This document shows positions 9,701-18,532 of a stretch of DNA of 64,000 bases, piece after piece. Made by a program: the position numbers and the translations under genes. The notes beneath the pieces were generated by a model. It made no database searches, was not told the origin of the DNA, and worked only from the letters and a program-made list of their open reading frames with translations. Source of the DNA: Bacillus badius NBRC 15713 (GTDB lineage Bacteria > Bacillota > Bacilli > Bacillales > Domibacillaceae). The stretch covers positions 1 through 64,000 of the forward strand of contig NZ_BCVF01000019.1 of NCBI RefSeq assembly GCF_001591605.1. The letters are read 5' to 3'. Each line of letters begins with the position of its first letter. Within the stretch, counting starts at the first letter, position 1.

Positions 9701-9718
9701 GCCCTTTAAGCAAAGGGC
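9701..9718 (-). terminator. Terminator downstream of the small minus-strand gene
   Basis: The stem GCCCTTT with a four-base loop is followed on the minus strand by TTTTTCC. It fits as the end of the 48-codon gene at 9797-9943. Confidence 0.65.
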
Positions 9719-9796
9719 CTTATATTTTATGGAAAGGGGCTCGAATCGTCCATAGGTGGAACAAAGCATTTCATTTTGTTTTAATTCCGGCAATGA

Positions 9797-9943
9797 TTAA
9801 TCTGGCGAGACCATCCCGCCGGCTCCGGCTGAATCAGTGTCAGGGTGGGCGGCAAATGCGGATAATTCGTTTTCCTCTGGCTCAGGCTTTTGTTGTTCAG
9901 CAACTTTCAGCTTGCTAGATAACTTTTCTTGTTCAGCTTTCAT
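9797..9943 (-). CDS. Small hypothetical protein, 48 residues
   Basis: This ORF starts MKAEQEKLSSKLK and ends GAGGMVSPD. A clear ribosome binding site (GGAGGC) sits eight bases before the ATG and a hairpin terminator lies about 80 bases beyond the stop. The N-terminal half is charged, Lys/Glu/Gln-rich and probably helical; the C-terminal half is small and Gly/Ala/Pro-rich. There are no Cys residues and no membrane segment. I do not recognise a family. The gene is isolated between the phosphorelay operon and the methyltransferase gene. The combination of ribosome binding site and terminator argues that it is real. Confidence 0.55.
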   Translation of the reverse strand: MKAEQEKLSSKLKVAEQQKPEPEENELSAFAAHPDTDSAGAGGMVSPD

Positions 9944-10141
9944 CGTAAGATTGCCTCCTTATATCGGCCCCTTTTGTTAACTTTTCCCTTTTTATCCTTT
10001 AGTAAACCGACGCAGAAATAATATAGGGCTATCATCGAGTTTCACACAGGTTTTCTTATGTGAAAACGATGCGGTAAAAAGGCTTGAGAGGAACCATCCT
10101 ATTGGTGGCTTCATATCCTATAAAGGAGATTAATAAAGAAG

Positions 10142-10864
10142 GTGGTCTTCATTAGAGAGTCAATGTATTTAGATTTTTTATCAAAATTTGGTGTCGGCGG
10201 TGCCCACCCAGGAGGCCTTGATTTAACCCAGGAAATATTAAAAAATGAAAAAATCAGCGAGTCTTCCCGTATCTTAGATGTCGGGTGCGGAACTGGGCAA
10301 ACTGCTGCTTATTTGGCCGATCGCTATGGGGCCAGTATCATCGGCATGGACATTAATCCGATTATGATAGATAAAGCGAAAAAGCGGATCAAACAATGTC
10401 AGCTGCCAGTAGAAATCATCCAGGGCTCTATCGAAAATTGCCCTTTGCCGGATGGTCAATTTGATTTGATCCTATCCGAATCTGTATTAGCTTTCGCCGA
10501 TAAGCCCCGCTCTCTTCACGAGATATTCCGGCTATTAAAGCAAGGCGGCCGTTTTGTTGCTAACGAATTAACGATTAACCAGCAACTAAATTCCACCTAT
10601 ACAGAGGAAATTCAACAATTTTACGGACTGGATTCTGTTTTTACGGAAAAGGACTGGCTCAGTCTGCTTGAAAAAACCGGTTTTACGGATATTAAGACCT
10701 CCATCCAAAAACCATCCATGCTTGAAAACAATCCTTCGCCTGAATTCCAATTCTCAGAACATATTGAACCGCACCTTTATATGATACCGGACCAGCATTT
10801 GTATATGATGACAAAATACCGGAATATTTTGGACTACAGAGTGTTTTCATGTACCAAAGAATAA
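10142..10864 (+). CDS. SAM-dependent class I methyltransferase
   Basis: This 240-residue Rossmann-fold methyltransferase has motif I DVGCGTGQTAAYL, the acidic loop MDINPIMI and the motif IV region GQFDLILSESVLAF, as in the UbiE/type-11 family. The final third is a substrate-specific region rich in aromatic residues with no recognised match. The substrate is unknown. The start is uncertain. GTG 10142 is 13 bases after AAAGGAG. ATG 10163 is further away but gives the more family-like N-terminus MYLDFLSKFG. The gene is monocistronic and is followed by a strong terminator. Confidence 0.85.
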   Translation: MVFIRESMYLDFLSKFGVGGAHPGGLDLTQEILKNEKISESSRILDVGCGTGQTAAYLADRYGASIIGMDINPIMIDKAKKRIKQCQLPVEIIQGSIENCPLPDGQFDLILSESVLAFADKPRSLHEIFRLLKQGGRFVANELTINQQLNSTYTEEIQQFYGLDSVFTEKDWLSLLEKTGFTDIKTSIQKPSMLENNPSPEFQFSEHIEPHLYMIPDQHLYMMTKYRNILDYRVFSCTKE

Positions 10865-10893
10865 ACAGGCGGCAGCCGCTGCTGATCGACAAA

Positions 10894-10925
10894 AGGAGTT
10901 CGGAAGGGTCTTATTCCGAACTCCT
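10894..10925 (+). terminator. Terminator of the methyltransferase gene
   Basis: A 12-bp perfect stem (AGGAGTTCGGAA and its complement) with an 8-base loop is followed by CAGTCTTTTTATTTTT. Confidence 0.85.
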
Positions 10926-10944
10926 CAGTCTTTTTATTTTTCCT

Positions 10945-10974
10945 AGGGATGTCTGCAAGCTTGCAGACATCCCT
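10945..10974. repeat. 30-bp perfect palindrome without a loop
   Basis: The arm AGGGATGTCTGCAAG is followed at once by its exact complement. It lies 20 bases after the methyltransferase terminator and 4 bases before the stop codon of the convergent small gene. It could be a second terminator stem, although the T-rich tail is poor on the minus strand, or a protein-binding site. Confidence 0.6.
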
Positions 10975-10978
10975 ATAT

Positions 10979-11302
10979 TTAAACAAAGAATGGAAAGAAC
11001 GGACCAAACCCTCTTATGCCATAGAAAGGAAAGCCAAACAAACCAAACGGGCCAAAAAAGGGATAGAGCCGACTTTCGTCTTCGGTGTGCATAGATGGAG
11101 CATTTGATGTGTTCGGCTGATTCGTGTTAGGCATGATGATGTACATGTTATTTTTATCATAGCTATGCAGCAAGCCTTGATAGATCGCACCGTCATTCAT
11201 TTCTACTTGAATAAATTGATATAAATGCTTTTTACACTTATCGTGTAATTTTTTATGATCCCTCTGGTAATAAGGGGCAGCCTCATTGGTATAGGGTTGC
11301 AT
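10979..11302 (-). CDS. Hypothetical protein with Sm-like core and Gly/Phe/Pro-rich tail
   Basis: The 107-residue protein has an N-terminal helical part with one Cys (residues 1-27). A segment (about 28-57, with IQVEMNDGAIYQGLL and NNMYIIMP) resembles the beta-strand pattern of Sm/LSM-like folds. The 30-residue tail is made almost only of Phe, Gly, Pro and Tyr. Small Bacillaceae proteins with a short Sm-like core and an aromatic/glycine tail exist, but I cannot name a function. AGGAGGAAG lies upstream of the ATG. It is transcribed alone. Confidence 0.7.
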   Translation of the reverse strand: MQPYTNEAAPYYQRDHKKLHDKCKKHLYQFIQVEMNDGAIYQGLLHSYDKNNMYIIMPNTNQPNTSNAPSMHTEDESRLYPFFGPFGLFGFPFYGIRGFGPFFPFFV

Positions 11303-11558
11303 GATACTTCCTCCTCCAATTCATTATATTTACACATATTCTTAAGCCAGGCTTTATGTTACAAAGTCTTGCCATTATTAAAACTCCTGCTTGAAAAGCC
11401 GCAAAATTTTTCCGGCATACTTTTTCGCTGCTGTCCTGCTCTTTGGCCGCTGTCTTCTGTCCTGTTCTTACATCCATTCAATGAATGGTTGTTTATTTTA
11501 TGGGTAAAGGAGCGATATAATCAATTGAAGCAATTTAAATTCGAAAAAGGAGTTAGAT

Positions 11559-14500
11559 ATGATGAGAAAATGGCTGTGGTTTGTTCTCCTGCTAATTGTG
11601 ATCCTGTCACCGATACTCGTCTGGCAGTTCAAACCAGCTGAAAAACTAGATCTATTAATCTTTGATAAAACCGTGCCGGATGATACATACCGGGAACATC
11701 AAGGGCTAATGTGGCTGCTGAATTACAATAAATACACTTCCTCCTCAGGCGCAGCGTACAATAAGAAACTGGACTATGCCGGCATCAGGCCGGACGGCAA
11801 AACATATGCGAATCGGCCAATTTCACAGCTGGCCCACTCGCCGCAGCTTATTTACACAGCTGATACATATGGGGTGGATACCGACCGCCGGAAAGCCGTG
11901 CACGGAGGCATGAGCCAACAAGAATGGACGGAACTGCAAGAGCTGTATTACGACCATCAGCCGGTGTGGGTGTCAGAATATAACAGCTTTGCCTCCCCTA
12001 CCTCCAAGAGCGTGCGTGAAAATTTCTTAAACTTTCTAAATATCGACTGGACGGGATGGATTGGCCGCAGCTTTGCGGAATTAGACCCGGATAAGAACAA
12101 AGAAATCCCCGCTTCCGCTGTTGAAGCCTATAAAAAACAAGAAAAACAGCCATGGAAAAGCTCAGGACCCGGATTTATATTTATTCATGAAGATGGAAAA
12201 GTGGCCGTGCTTGAAGAAAAGCATTTAAAATCCCATAAGCTAACCGTTCAATTTACTGCTCAGGGAAAAAAAGAATTCGGCCTGAAAGAAAGTCCGGGCT
12301 ATAACTATTGGTTTGATGTCATCGTTCCACGCGACAAAAAGGAAGTGATCGCCAACTACCAGTGGCAATTGACGGAGAAAGGAAAAAAACTACTCAGCCG
12401 CAATGGCATTCCTGAGCAATTTGCGGCTATCACGAAAACCGACAAAAACGGCTCGCCCGCCTACTACTTCGCCGGCGATTATAACGATACTAATCACTTG
12501 CCTTCTTTTCATAAAGTAGCCGGCCTTATTAAAATGAAAAGCTTATTCACGAAAGAAAACAGAATCGACAGCGAGGCTTTTTACTGGAGCACCTATGTAC
12601 CGCTGATGGAAAAAATCCTTGATCAGGCCGCTCATGAAAAGCCGGAGAAAAAACAGACACCTGCTATAGAAACTAAAAAAATAGACGGCCTGTCTGTTAA
12701 TGCCAAGCTAGCCAATGATCAATTTCAAATTTTGAAAAATGGCAAATGGGTGCCGCTGACGATTAAAGGGGTCAATATGGGAATGGGAAAACCAGGAGTT
12801 TTTCCGGGAGAAGCAGCTATTACGGAAGAAGAATATTACCGCTGGATCAAGCAAATTGGCGAAATGAACGCCAACGCGATTCGCATCTATACCCTTCATC
12901 CGCCTGGATTTTACCGGGCGTTAAAGCGGTACAACGAACAAGCTGATACGCCAATCTATCTCTTCCATGGAATATGGATCGATGAAGCGCCGCTTGAAGA
13001 AAAGCTAGATGCGTTCGACAGCAAGATTATGAAGCAGTTTCAATCCGATATTAAGACCATTGTAGACGTGGTGCATGGAAATGCTAAGGTTCCTGAAAGA
13101 CCTGGGCATGCGAGCGGTTCCTATCAGGCTGATGTTTCTCCTTATTTAATCGGCTGGGTCATCGGGATTGAATGGTATCCCTACATGGTGGATAACACGA
13201 ATCAAAAGCATCAGGGAAAAGGAGACTTTTCCGGCACATACATGAAAACGAAGGATGCGCAGCCATTTGAGCATTGGCTCGCTTATATGATGGACTACAC
13301 TCTTAAAGAAGAAGCAGCTAATTATGGGACGCAGCACCCGATCAGCTTTACCAACTGGGTGACAACTGACTTGCTGGATCATCCGTATGAGCCGCTTGAA
13401 CAGGAAGACTTAGTCGGGGTCAACCCGAATGTCATTCATCCGACAGAAAAGCTTCAAGCGGGTTACTTTGCTGCTTACCATGTGTATCCGTACTATCCGG
13501 ACTTTTTGAATATTGATAAAAACTATTTGAACTATAAAGATCATCGCGGCCAGCCAAACAGCTATGCTGGATATTTACATGATTTAAAGAAAGCCCATAC
13601 GATGCCGGTATTGATTGCTGAATTTGGCCTGCCTGCCTCCCGCGGCATTACTCATGCTAACCCATACGGCTGGAACCAAGGCCATAACAGCGAGAAAAAA
13701 CAAGGAAAAGTGGTCGCCGAACGCTTTGAAGATATTATGAAGGAAGGATATGCCGGAGGGCTTGTCTTTAACTGGCAGGATGAGTGGTTCAAACGGACGT
13801 GGAATACAATGGATTTTGATAACCCTAACCGCCGCCCCCATTGGTCAAATGCCCAAACCAACGAGCAGCAATTTGGCATCCTTAGCTTTGACCGCTTCGC
13901 CATTCGCGTGGATGGAAAAACGGATGATTGGGAAAAAGCCGGCATTCAGCCTGCCAAGCTAAAGAACAACGATGAAATCAAACAAGCTTTCGTTACTCAC
14001 GATGAAAGGTACATCTATCTGCGCCTCGATTATAAGAAGGCAAAAGCAGCGGGAATGGATACAACTCTTTTGATCGATACCATACCGAAACAAGGAAACA
14101 AAAAGATTCCGTACAATGGCGGCATCTCATCCGGACGAGGCATCGACTTTCTTTTGCGGCTTAACGGCAAACAAGATTCGCGCATGCTTGTTGACAGCTA
14201 TTACGACAGCCATTATTTTATGTATGGCGAAAAGCTAAAGCTTATTCCTGAAAAAGCGTATGCTTCCAGAAAAAACAACGGGCAGTTCCATAAAATCGAA
14301 ATGGCTTTAAACAAAACATTAGTGAACCCTGTTACGAAAGAAGTCTATCCGTTTGAGTCATTTGAAACTGGAAAATTGGAAAAAGGAAACGGCAATCCTG
14401 CTGATAAAAACTATAACTCTCTAGCTGATTATGAAATCAATAAAGAAACCGGCGTGGCAGAAATACGTATTCCATGGCTGCTTTTAAACGTAAAAGATCC

Positions 14501-14723
14501 AAGTACGAAGGAAATCGCCAGTGATTATTGGCAAGAGGGCTTGGAAGCCTCACAAACGATCAAAAATATTTCCTTCGCAGTGGCTGCCGGACCAAAAGCA
14601 GGCCTATTTACTGGCGATGACTTTTTCTCATACAACTGGAAGAAATGGGAGAAGCCGCAATACGAGGAACGGCTAAAACAATCCTATCCAATAATCAAAG
14701 AAGAATTTGCTAAATATAAATAA
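11559..14723 (+). CDS. Membrane-anchored glycoside hydrolase-like protein with CBM9-like C-terminus
   Basis: This large 1054-residue protein has one N-terminal transmembrane anchor (about 3-23), so the bulk is outside the cell. An N-terminal domain (about 30-370) is unrecognised. A central TIM-barrel-like domain (about 385-770) resembles clan GH-A enzymes, with IKGVNMG near its start and two candidate catalytic glutamates: E538 in IGIEWYP and E688 in LIAEFG. The C-terminal part (about 790-1050) begins FAIRVDGKTDDWEKAG and resembles CBM9/DOMON sugar-binding modules. The likely role is hydrolysis or remodelling of an extracellular polysaccharide. The next gene encodes a GH16-like anchored protein, probably in the same operon. 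The substrate is not known. AAAGGAG precedes the ATG pair. Confidence 0.8.
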   Translation: MMRKWLWFVLLLIVILSPILVWQFKPAEKLDLLIFDKTVPDDTYREHQGLMWLLNYNKYTSSSGAAYNKKLDYAGIRPDGKTYANRPISQLAHSPQLIYTADTYGVDTDRRKAVHGGMSQQEWTELQELYYDHQPVWVSEYNSFASPTSKSVRENFLNFLNIDWTGWIGRSFAELDPDKNKEIPASAVEAYKKQEKQPWKSSGPGFIFIHEDGKVAVLEEKHLKSHKLTVQFTAQGKKEFGLKESPGYNYWFDVIVPRDKKEVIANYQWQLTEKGKKLLSRNGIPEQFAAITKTDKNGSPAYYFAGDYNDTNHLPSFHKVAGLIKMKSLFTKENRIDSEAFYWSTYVPLMEKILDQAAHEKPEKKQTPAIETKKIDGLSVNAKLANDQFQILKNGKWVPLTIKGVNMGMGKPGVFPGEAAITEEEYYRWIKQIGEMNANAIRIYTLHPPGFYRALKRYNEQADTPIYLFHGIWIDEAPLEEKLDAFDSKIMKQFQSDIKTIVDVVHGNAKVPERPGHASGSYQADVSPYLIGWVIGIEWYPYMVDNTNQKHQGKGDFSGTYMKTKDAQPFEHWLAYMMDYTLKEEAANYGTQHPISFTNWVTTDLLDHPYEPLEQEDLVGVNPNVIHPTEKLQAGYFAAYHVYPYYPDFLNIDKNYLNYKDHRGQPNSYAGYLHDLKKAHTMPVLIAEFGLPASRGITHANPYGWNQGHNSEKKQGKVVAERFEDIMKEGYAGGLVFNWQDEWFKRTWNTMDFDNPNRRPHWSNAQTNEQQFGILSFDRFAIRVDGKTDDWEKAGIQPAKLKNNDEIKQAFVTHDERYIYLRLDYKKAKAAGMDTTLLIDTIPKQGNKKIPYNGGISSGRGIDFLLRLNGKQDSRMLVDSYYDSHYFMYGEKLKLIPEKAYASRKNNGQFHKIEMALNKTLVNPVTKEVYPFESFETGKLEKGNGNPADKNYNSLADYEINKETGVAEIRIPWLLLNVKDPSTKEIASDYWQEGLEASQTIKNISFAVAAGPKAGLFTGDDFFSYNWKKWEKPQYEERLKQSYPIIKEEFAKYK

Positions 14724-14739
14724 CGATGGAGACAGACAA

Positions 14740-15447
14740 ATGAAAAAGAAGTGGCTGCTGGCAAGTTTGTTTTTGTTTATGATTGTTTTTTCTGTGATTC
14801 TGCTGCTCTCACTGAAGGAGAGGACCGAGATGCCGAAAACAGAGCGAGAGACGTTTACTCCTTCAACCGTTGAGACATTTCAATCGTTCAATCGGGAAGA
14901 CTGGGAGATAAGAGAGAAATTTAAATTAGGACGCGGTTACCTGCTTGCCCGGCAAGTGGCGCCCGCTCCCGGCAAAGTAGAAATCAAATTAAACAGCCGC
15001 ACAGCAGATGGCGGGGAAATAAGAACAAGGGAATCCTTTCAATACGGGCAGTTTGAAGCGGCTATTCAAACGGCCGATGCGCCCGGGTCCATCACCGGAT
15101 TCTTTCTATATGCCCCTCCTGATCTGCATCATGAAGTGGACATCGAAATTTTTAACGAAAGAAAAAGCAAAGTGCTTCTGACTATTTATCAAAACGGAAA
15201 AGTGGCAAAGCAAATGGAGCATCCCCTTCCTTTTGATCCGACAAAGGAGCTTCACGATTACCGGATCGATGTGCTCCCTGAAGAAACTCGTTTCTTGATT
15301 GACGGAGAACTCATCCAAGCGTGGAAAGGCAACTTCAGCTCCAAGCCGATGCAGTTAATGATTAACAGCTGGTACCCTTCTTGGCTGGAGGTCAAGGGAG
15401 ACGCTTCATCACCCACCGTTATTGATCAAGTCAGCTACAGCCGCTAG
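14740..15447 (+). CDS. Membrane-anchored GH16-like glucanase
   Basis: This 235-residue protein has an N-terminal membrane anchor (about residues 4-23) and a GH16 (lichenase/laminarinase) fold. The family signature ExDxE appears as EVDIEIF, giving E132 (nucleophile), D134 and E136 (acid/base). FQYGQFEAAIQ and HDYRIDVLPEETRFLIDGE are other typical GH16 strands. It would cut beta-1,3/1,4-type glucans or galactans at the cell surface. The start is the ATG at 14740 with GATGGAGA before it; a TTG at 14707 inside the upstream gene is not credible. It follows the large glycoside hydrolase with a 16-base gap, which indicates an operon. Confidence 0.8.
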   Translation: MKKKWLLASLFLFMIVFSVILLLSLKERTEMPKTERETFTPSTVETFQSFNREDWEIREKFKLGRGYLLARQVAPAPGKVEIKLNSRTADGGEIRTRESFQYGQFEAAIQTADAPGSITGFFLYAPPDLHHEVDIEIFNERKSKVLLTIYQNGKVAKQMEHPLPFDPTKELHDYRIDVLPEETRFLIDGELIQAWKGNFSSKPMQLMINSWYPSWLEVKGDASSPTVIDQVSYSR

Positions 15448-15465
15448 CAAACAGCTTCATTTACA

Positions 15466-15508
15466 CAAAGCAGCCGGCCGGGAAAACTTTTCCCAGCCGG
15501 CTGCTTTG
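15466..15508. terminator. Bidirectional terminator between GH16-like gene and MFS gene
   Basis: A 13-bp GC-rich stem (CAAAGCAGCCGGC and its complement) lies between convergent genes and reads as a terminator on both strands. Confidence 0.8.
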
Positions 15509-16681
15509 TTATTGCTTGACCGTTTTCATCCCCTCTGCTCTCTTGCTTTCTTTGACAATAGAAAACACGGCAAGAATGAGGGCGATCACAATAAACACTC
15601 CGCCGACGCTCGCATTTTGTTCAACCGAAGCATGCTCAATCACGAGCCCGCCAATAAAGGAACCAAAAGCGATTCCAAAGTGAAGCGCCGAATTGTTTAA
15701 GCTTTGCTGAATGTCAGCCGTCTCTGGCGAAATTTCTATTAAATAGCTTTGCATAGCTGGTGTAATGGCCCAGCTAAGCATACTCCATAGCACCATCACA
15801 ATCAAAAACAGCGGCAAAGCAAAGGTCGTATGCGGAATGGCAAACAGCGTAAAAGCAAACAACATGAGAACAGAAAGAATCGTCCGCTTCGTGCCGAACC
15901 GGTCCGCCAGCACGCCGCCAATCCCTCCGCCAAGTACGGCTGCGATCCCGAACACAAAATAAGCTATGCTCACCCATGTGCCATCTAAATGAAGCTCCGA
16001 CTTTAAAAAAGGAGTCAAGTAGCCGTACAGTGTTAAATGACCGGCAAGAAACAAAAATGAAATCAGCTGAGCAAGCAGCACCTTGCCTTCTTTTAACGTC
16101 ATGAGCTGCTCTTTAAACGGGATAGACGGCTTGGCGTCCAGCTTTTCCATAAAAAGATAGACACCGGCCATGGAAAGAATGGTTAACAGTGAAATAAGAA
16201 CGAATGGGGCTCTCCAGCCAAATGCATTTCCAAGCACTAACCCGATGGGCACACCAAGCACCAGGGATGCGCTGATTCCCATAAATACAATGCCAATCGC
16301 CCGGGCCCGATATGTATCTGCTACAATATTCGCGGCCATCGTTACACATAAGACAACGAGCAGCGAGCCGCTTGACGCTGACAAAATACGGGCAAATAAC
16401 AAGATTTCATAGGTCGAGCTGACCGCTACCGCCATATTTCCAATCAAAAAAATCAGCAAAGCAAGCAAAGTCAGCTTTTTTCGTTCCACCTTTGCAGTCA
16501 TCGTCAATAAAATGGGCGCTGAAACAGCAAAGGTCAGTGAAAAAATAGTGATTAACAAACCGGCACGGCCAAGACTTATCTTTAAATCTGCTGCCACTAA
16601 ATCTAGCAGTCCGCCAATAATTAATTCTACCATTCCAACCACAAAGGAAACGATAGTTAATAGATACACTCTTTTATCCAT
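15509..16681 (-). CDS. MFS transporter (DHA1/AraJ-like efflux family)
   Basis: This 390-residue major facilitator protein has 12 predicted membrane helices and the usual length of drug:H+ antiporters of the AraJ/PbuE type. The cytoplasmic loop motif after helix 2 (TAKVERKKLTLLALL) is diverged. ADRFGTKRTIL after helix 8 is a clear motif-A repeat. It probably exports a small molecule, which cannot be identified from sequence. It is divergent from a TrmB-type regulator gene; an inverted repeat between them is a candidate operator, so its expression is probably controlled by that neighbour. Confidence 0.85.
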   Translation of the reverse strand: MDKRVYLLTIVSFVVGMVELIIGGLLDLVAADLKISLGRAGLLITIFSLTFAVSAPILLTMTAKVERKKLTLLALLIFLIGNMAVAVSSTYEILLFARILSASSGSLLVVLCVTMAANIVADTYRARAIGIVFMGISASLVLGVPIGLVLGNAFGWRAPFVLISLLTILSMAGVYLFMEKLDAKPSIPFKEQLMTLKEGKVLLAQLISFLFLAGHLTLYGYLTPFLKSELHLDGTWVSIAYFVFGIAAVLGGGIGGVLADRFGTKRTILSVLMLFAFTLFAIPHTTFALPLFLIVMVLWSMLSWAITPAMQSYLIEISPETADIQQSLNNSALHFGIAFGSFIGGLVIEHASVEQNASVGGVFIVIALILAVFSIVKESKRAEGMKTVKQ

Positions 16682-16702
16682 AAAAGTTCAACACGCCCCT
16701 CT

Positions 16703-16732
16703 AAAAAGTTACTACTAAAAGAGTAACTTTTA
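16703..16732. promoter_or_regulatory. Candidate operator between the MFS gene and the TrmB-type regulator gene
   Basis: The inverted repeat AAAAAGTTACT and AGTAACTTTTA has 11-base arms with one end mismatch and an 8-base centre. It begins 22 bases upstream of the MFS start in a divergent intergenic region. A regulator-binding role is inferred from position and symmetry. Confidence 0.5.
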
Positions 16733-16822
16733 TAAAAAGAAAAAACAAGAGTAAATTTTTAGGGAGAGCCGAGCTTTCCAGTTGTGTTATGATGGGGGTA
16801 AAAAACAATGAGGAGGCAAGCG

Positions 16823-17581
16823 ATGCTTCAACAATTTGGATTCACCCAGTATGAGAGCAAAGTATATGAATCCCTTGTTTCAGCCGGGGAGCCGCTAGAT
16901 GCAACCAGCATCGTTAAATTATCCGGTGTCCCCCGGGCAAAAGTGTACGAAGTCCTTCATCGAATGGGCGAAAAAGGAATGATCCTCGAATCCACTGTGG
17001 AGAAAAAGCGGCTGTATAGTGCTCTTCCTCTTGAATCAGCTATTGAAAAGCTAAAAGCGGATTTCGATTCCCACATTAACGAACTGCGCAAAGCCAAAGT
17101 GAAACAAGCAGCAGCAGATGACCGTATCTGGACATTAAAAGAAAATCATTCCATTCAAGCCTTGATGAAAAGCTTAATTAATAATGCGGCTGATTCCATC
17201 ATTATTTCCGGATGGTCTGATGACTTTGCTGCCTATCTTCCTCTTCTTGAAGAAAAATATCTTCAGGGAACAGAAGTAACTATTCATGTCATCGGCGAAA
17301 TTTCCACAACGATCCCGACCGTTACTACATTAATTCCGGATACAAATCATGAACAGTTAGAGAAGAGCCGAATCTTAATTGCGGACGGCCAGGAAATGCT
17401 GTTTGCGGGAATTGAAGACAATAAGTGGCAGGCGATTCATACGATGTCCCGGCCGTTGGTTAAATTTTTCACCGAATTTTTCTATCATGATGTCGCTCTG
17501 ACAAAAATCACAGGCAGATACAAGGATACAATTATGAAGGACCCGGCCATTTGCGATCTGCTGCTCACACTCAGATACTAA
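16823..17581 (+). CDS. TrmB-family transcriptional regulator
   Basis: This roughly 252-residue regulator has an N-terminal TrmB-type winged helix (FGFTQYESKVYESLV, then GVPRAKVYEVLHRMGEKGMI, about residues 5-70), a helical linker and a C-terminal effector domain (about 105-250) of the phospholipase-D-like TrmB sensor type. Such regulators sense sugars or other small molecules and control neighbouring transporters. The start is the ATG at 16823, with GAGGAGG six bases upstream; an ATG at 16808 lies before that ribosome binding site and is rejected. The likely target is the divergent MFS gene. Confidence 0.85.
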   Translation: MLQQFGFTQYESKVYESLVSAGEPLDATSIVKLSGVPRAKVYEVLHRMGEKGMILESTVEKKRLYSALPLESAIEKLKADFDSHINELRKAKVKQAAADDRIWTLKENHSIQALMKSLINNAADSIIISGWSDDFAAYLPLLEEKYLQGTEVTIHVIGEISTTIPTVTTLIPDTNHEQLEKSRILIADGQEMLFAGIEDNKWQAIHTMSRPLVKFFTEFFYHDVALTKITGRYKDTIMKDPAICDLLLTLRY

Positions 17582-17612
17582 CCTGCCGCCCGATCAGCGG
17601 CTTAATCATGAC

Positions 17613-17653
17613 AAAAAAGCTGCCGCCCGGCCATCTTTGGCTAGGCGGCAGCC
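17613..17653 (-). terminator. Terminator of the HAD phosphatase gene
   Basis: The stem GCTGCCGCC and its complement is followed by TTTTTTGT on the minus strand, 25 bases beyond the HAD stop. It may also slow plus-strand readthrough from the TrmB-type gene. Confidence 0.75.
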
Positions 17654-17677
17654 CTTCGCAGTTATTCTTAGCCGCTA

Positions 17678-18304
17678 TTATAAACTCGCTGCCATCTTTA
17701 CAATATCTTCCGGCTGGCGCGCGATAAAGTCAGGGCTGGCTTTTAAGGCGATTGCCTCATCATCATATCCCCAAGCCACCCAGGCCACTTTAATTCCTGC
17801 TTTTTTGCTGGCAACAATATCCCTTTCCTCATCGCCAACATACAAAACGTCTTCCGCCTGCAATTTATACTTATTCATTAATTTTTTCATCAATTTGTCT
17901 TTGCTGAAAATATGCCGTGAGCACAGAATGTCCTCTATATAATCAATTTGATGCGCATCGAGTGAACGACTGATAATATCCGTTGCATTCGATGAGATAA
18001 TCGCAATTTTCAGCCCTTGCTGATGAAGCTGATTCAGCATCTCTTCCATTCCTTCATAGAGAGGAAGCCCCTTCTCCGATTTTCTTAATGACCGGTAAAT
18101 TTTTGTCGCCGCCAGCGGAATGTTCCTCATGGGAAAGTTCAAATGACGGCATCTGTCAGGAATGGACATTTTGCTTAAAAACTCCATGTCCTCTATCTTT
18201 ACTTCACGATAGCCTTCTTTTGCCGCCAAGTCGTTATAGCCAGCAAGAAACAGCTCCAGTGAGTTGGCAAGCGTCCCATCAAAATCAAAAATAATATATT
18301 TCAC
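17678..18304 (-). CDS. HAD-superfamily hydrolase (phosphoglycolate phosphatase-like)
   Basis: This 208-residue HAD phosphatase has motif I DFDGTLANS (residues 7-15), motif II in AIISSNATD, the Lys around KDKLMKKL and motif III in VLYVGDEERDIVASKKAGI. The cap domain lies between motifs I and II. It removes phosphate from a small metabolite in the cytoplasm; the substrate is unknown. The start is a GTG with AAGGGGG upstream. It is a single gene with its own terminator. Confidence 0.88.
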   Translation of the reverse strand: MKYIIFDFDGTLANSLELFLAGYNDLAAKEGYREVKIEDMEFLSKMSIPDRCRHLNFPMRNIPLAATKIYRSLRKSEKGLPLYEGMEEMLNQLHQQGLKIAIISSNATDIISRSLDAHQIDYIEDILCSRHIFSKDKLMKKLMNKYKLQAEDVLYVGDEERDIVASKKAGIKVAWVAWGYDDEAIALKASPDFIARQPEDIVKMAASL

Positions 18305-18532
18305 AGTTGTACCCCCTTGTTATTTCCTGTACAGTCGAATTATACCAATATTTTTTATACCTTACATAATTGCACCGTATTTTATTTTGTTCAGATGCGT
18401 ATAAATTAATAATAGAATAGAAACCAAGTAGATCTGCCCTAGGATCCCGTCAGCTTGTCTGCTTACTATTTCGATTCGTTCACAACTTACTATTTATATG
18501 TAAAACTACTACTCAAACAAGGAGGCGAGTAG

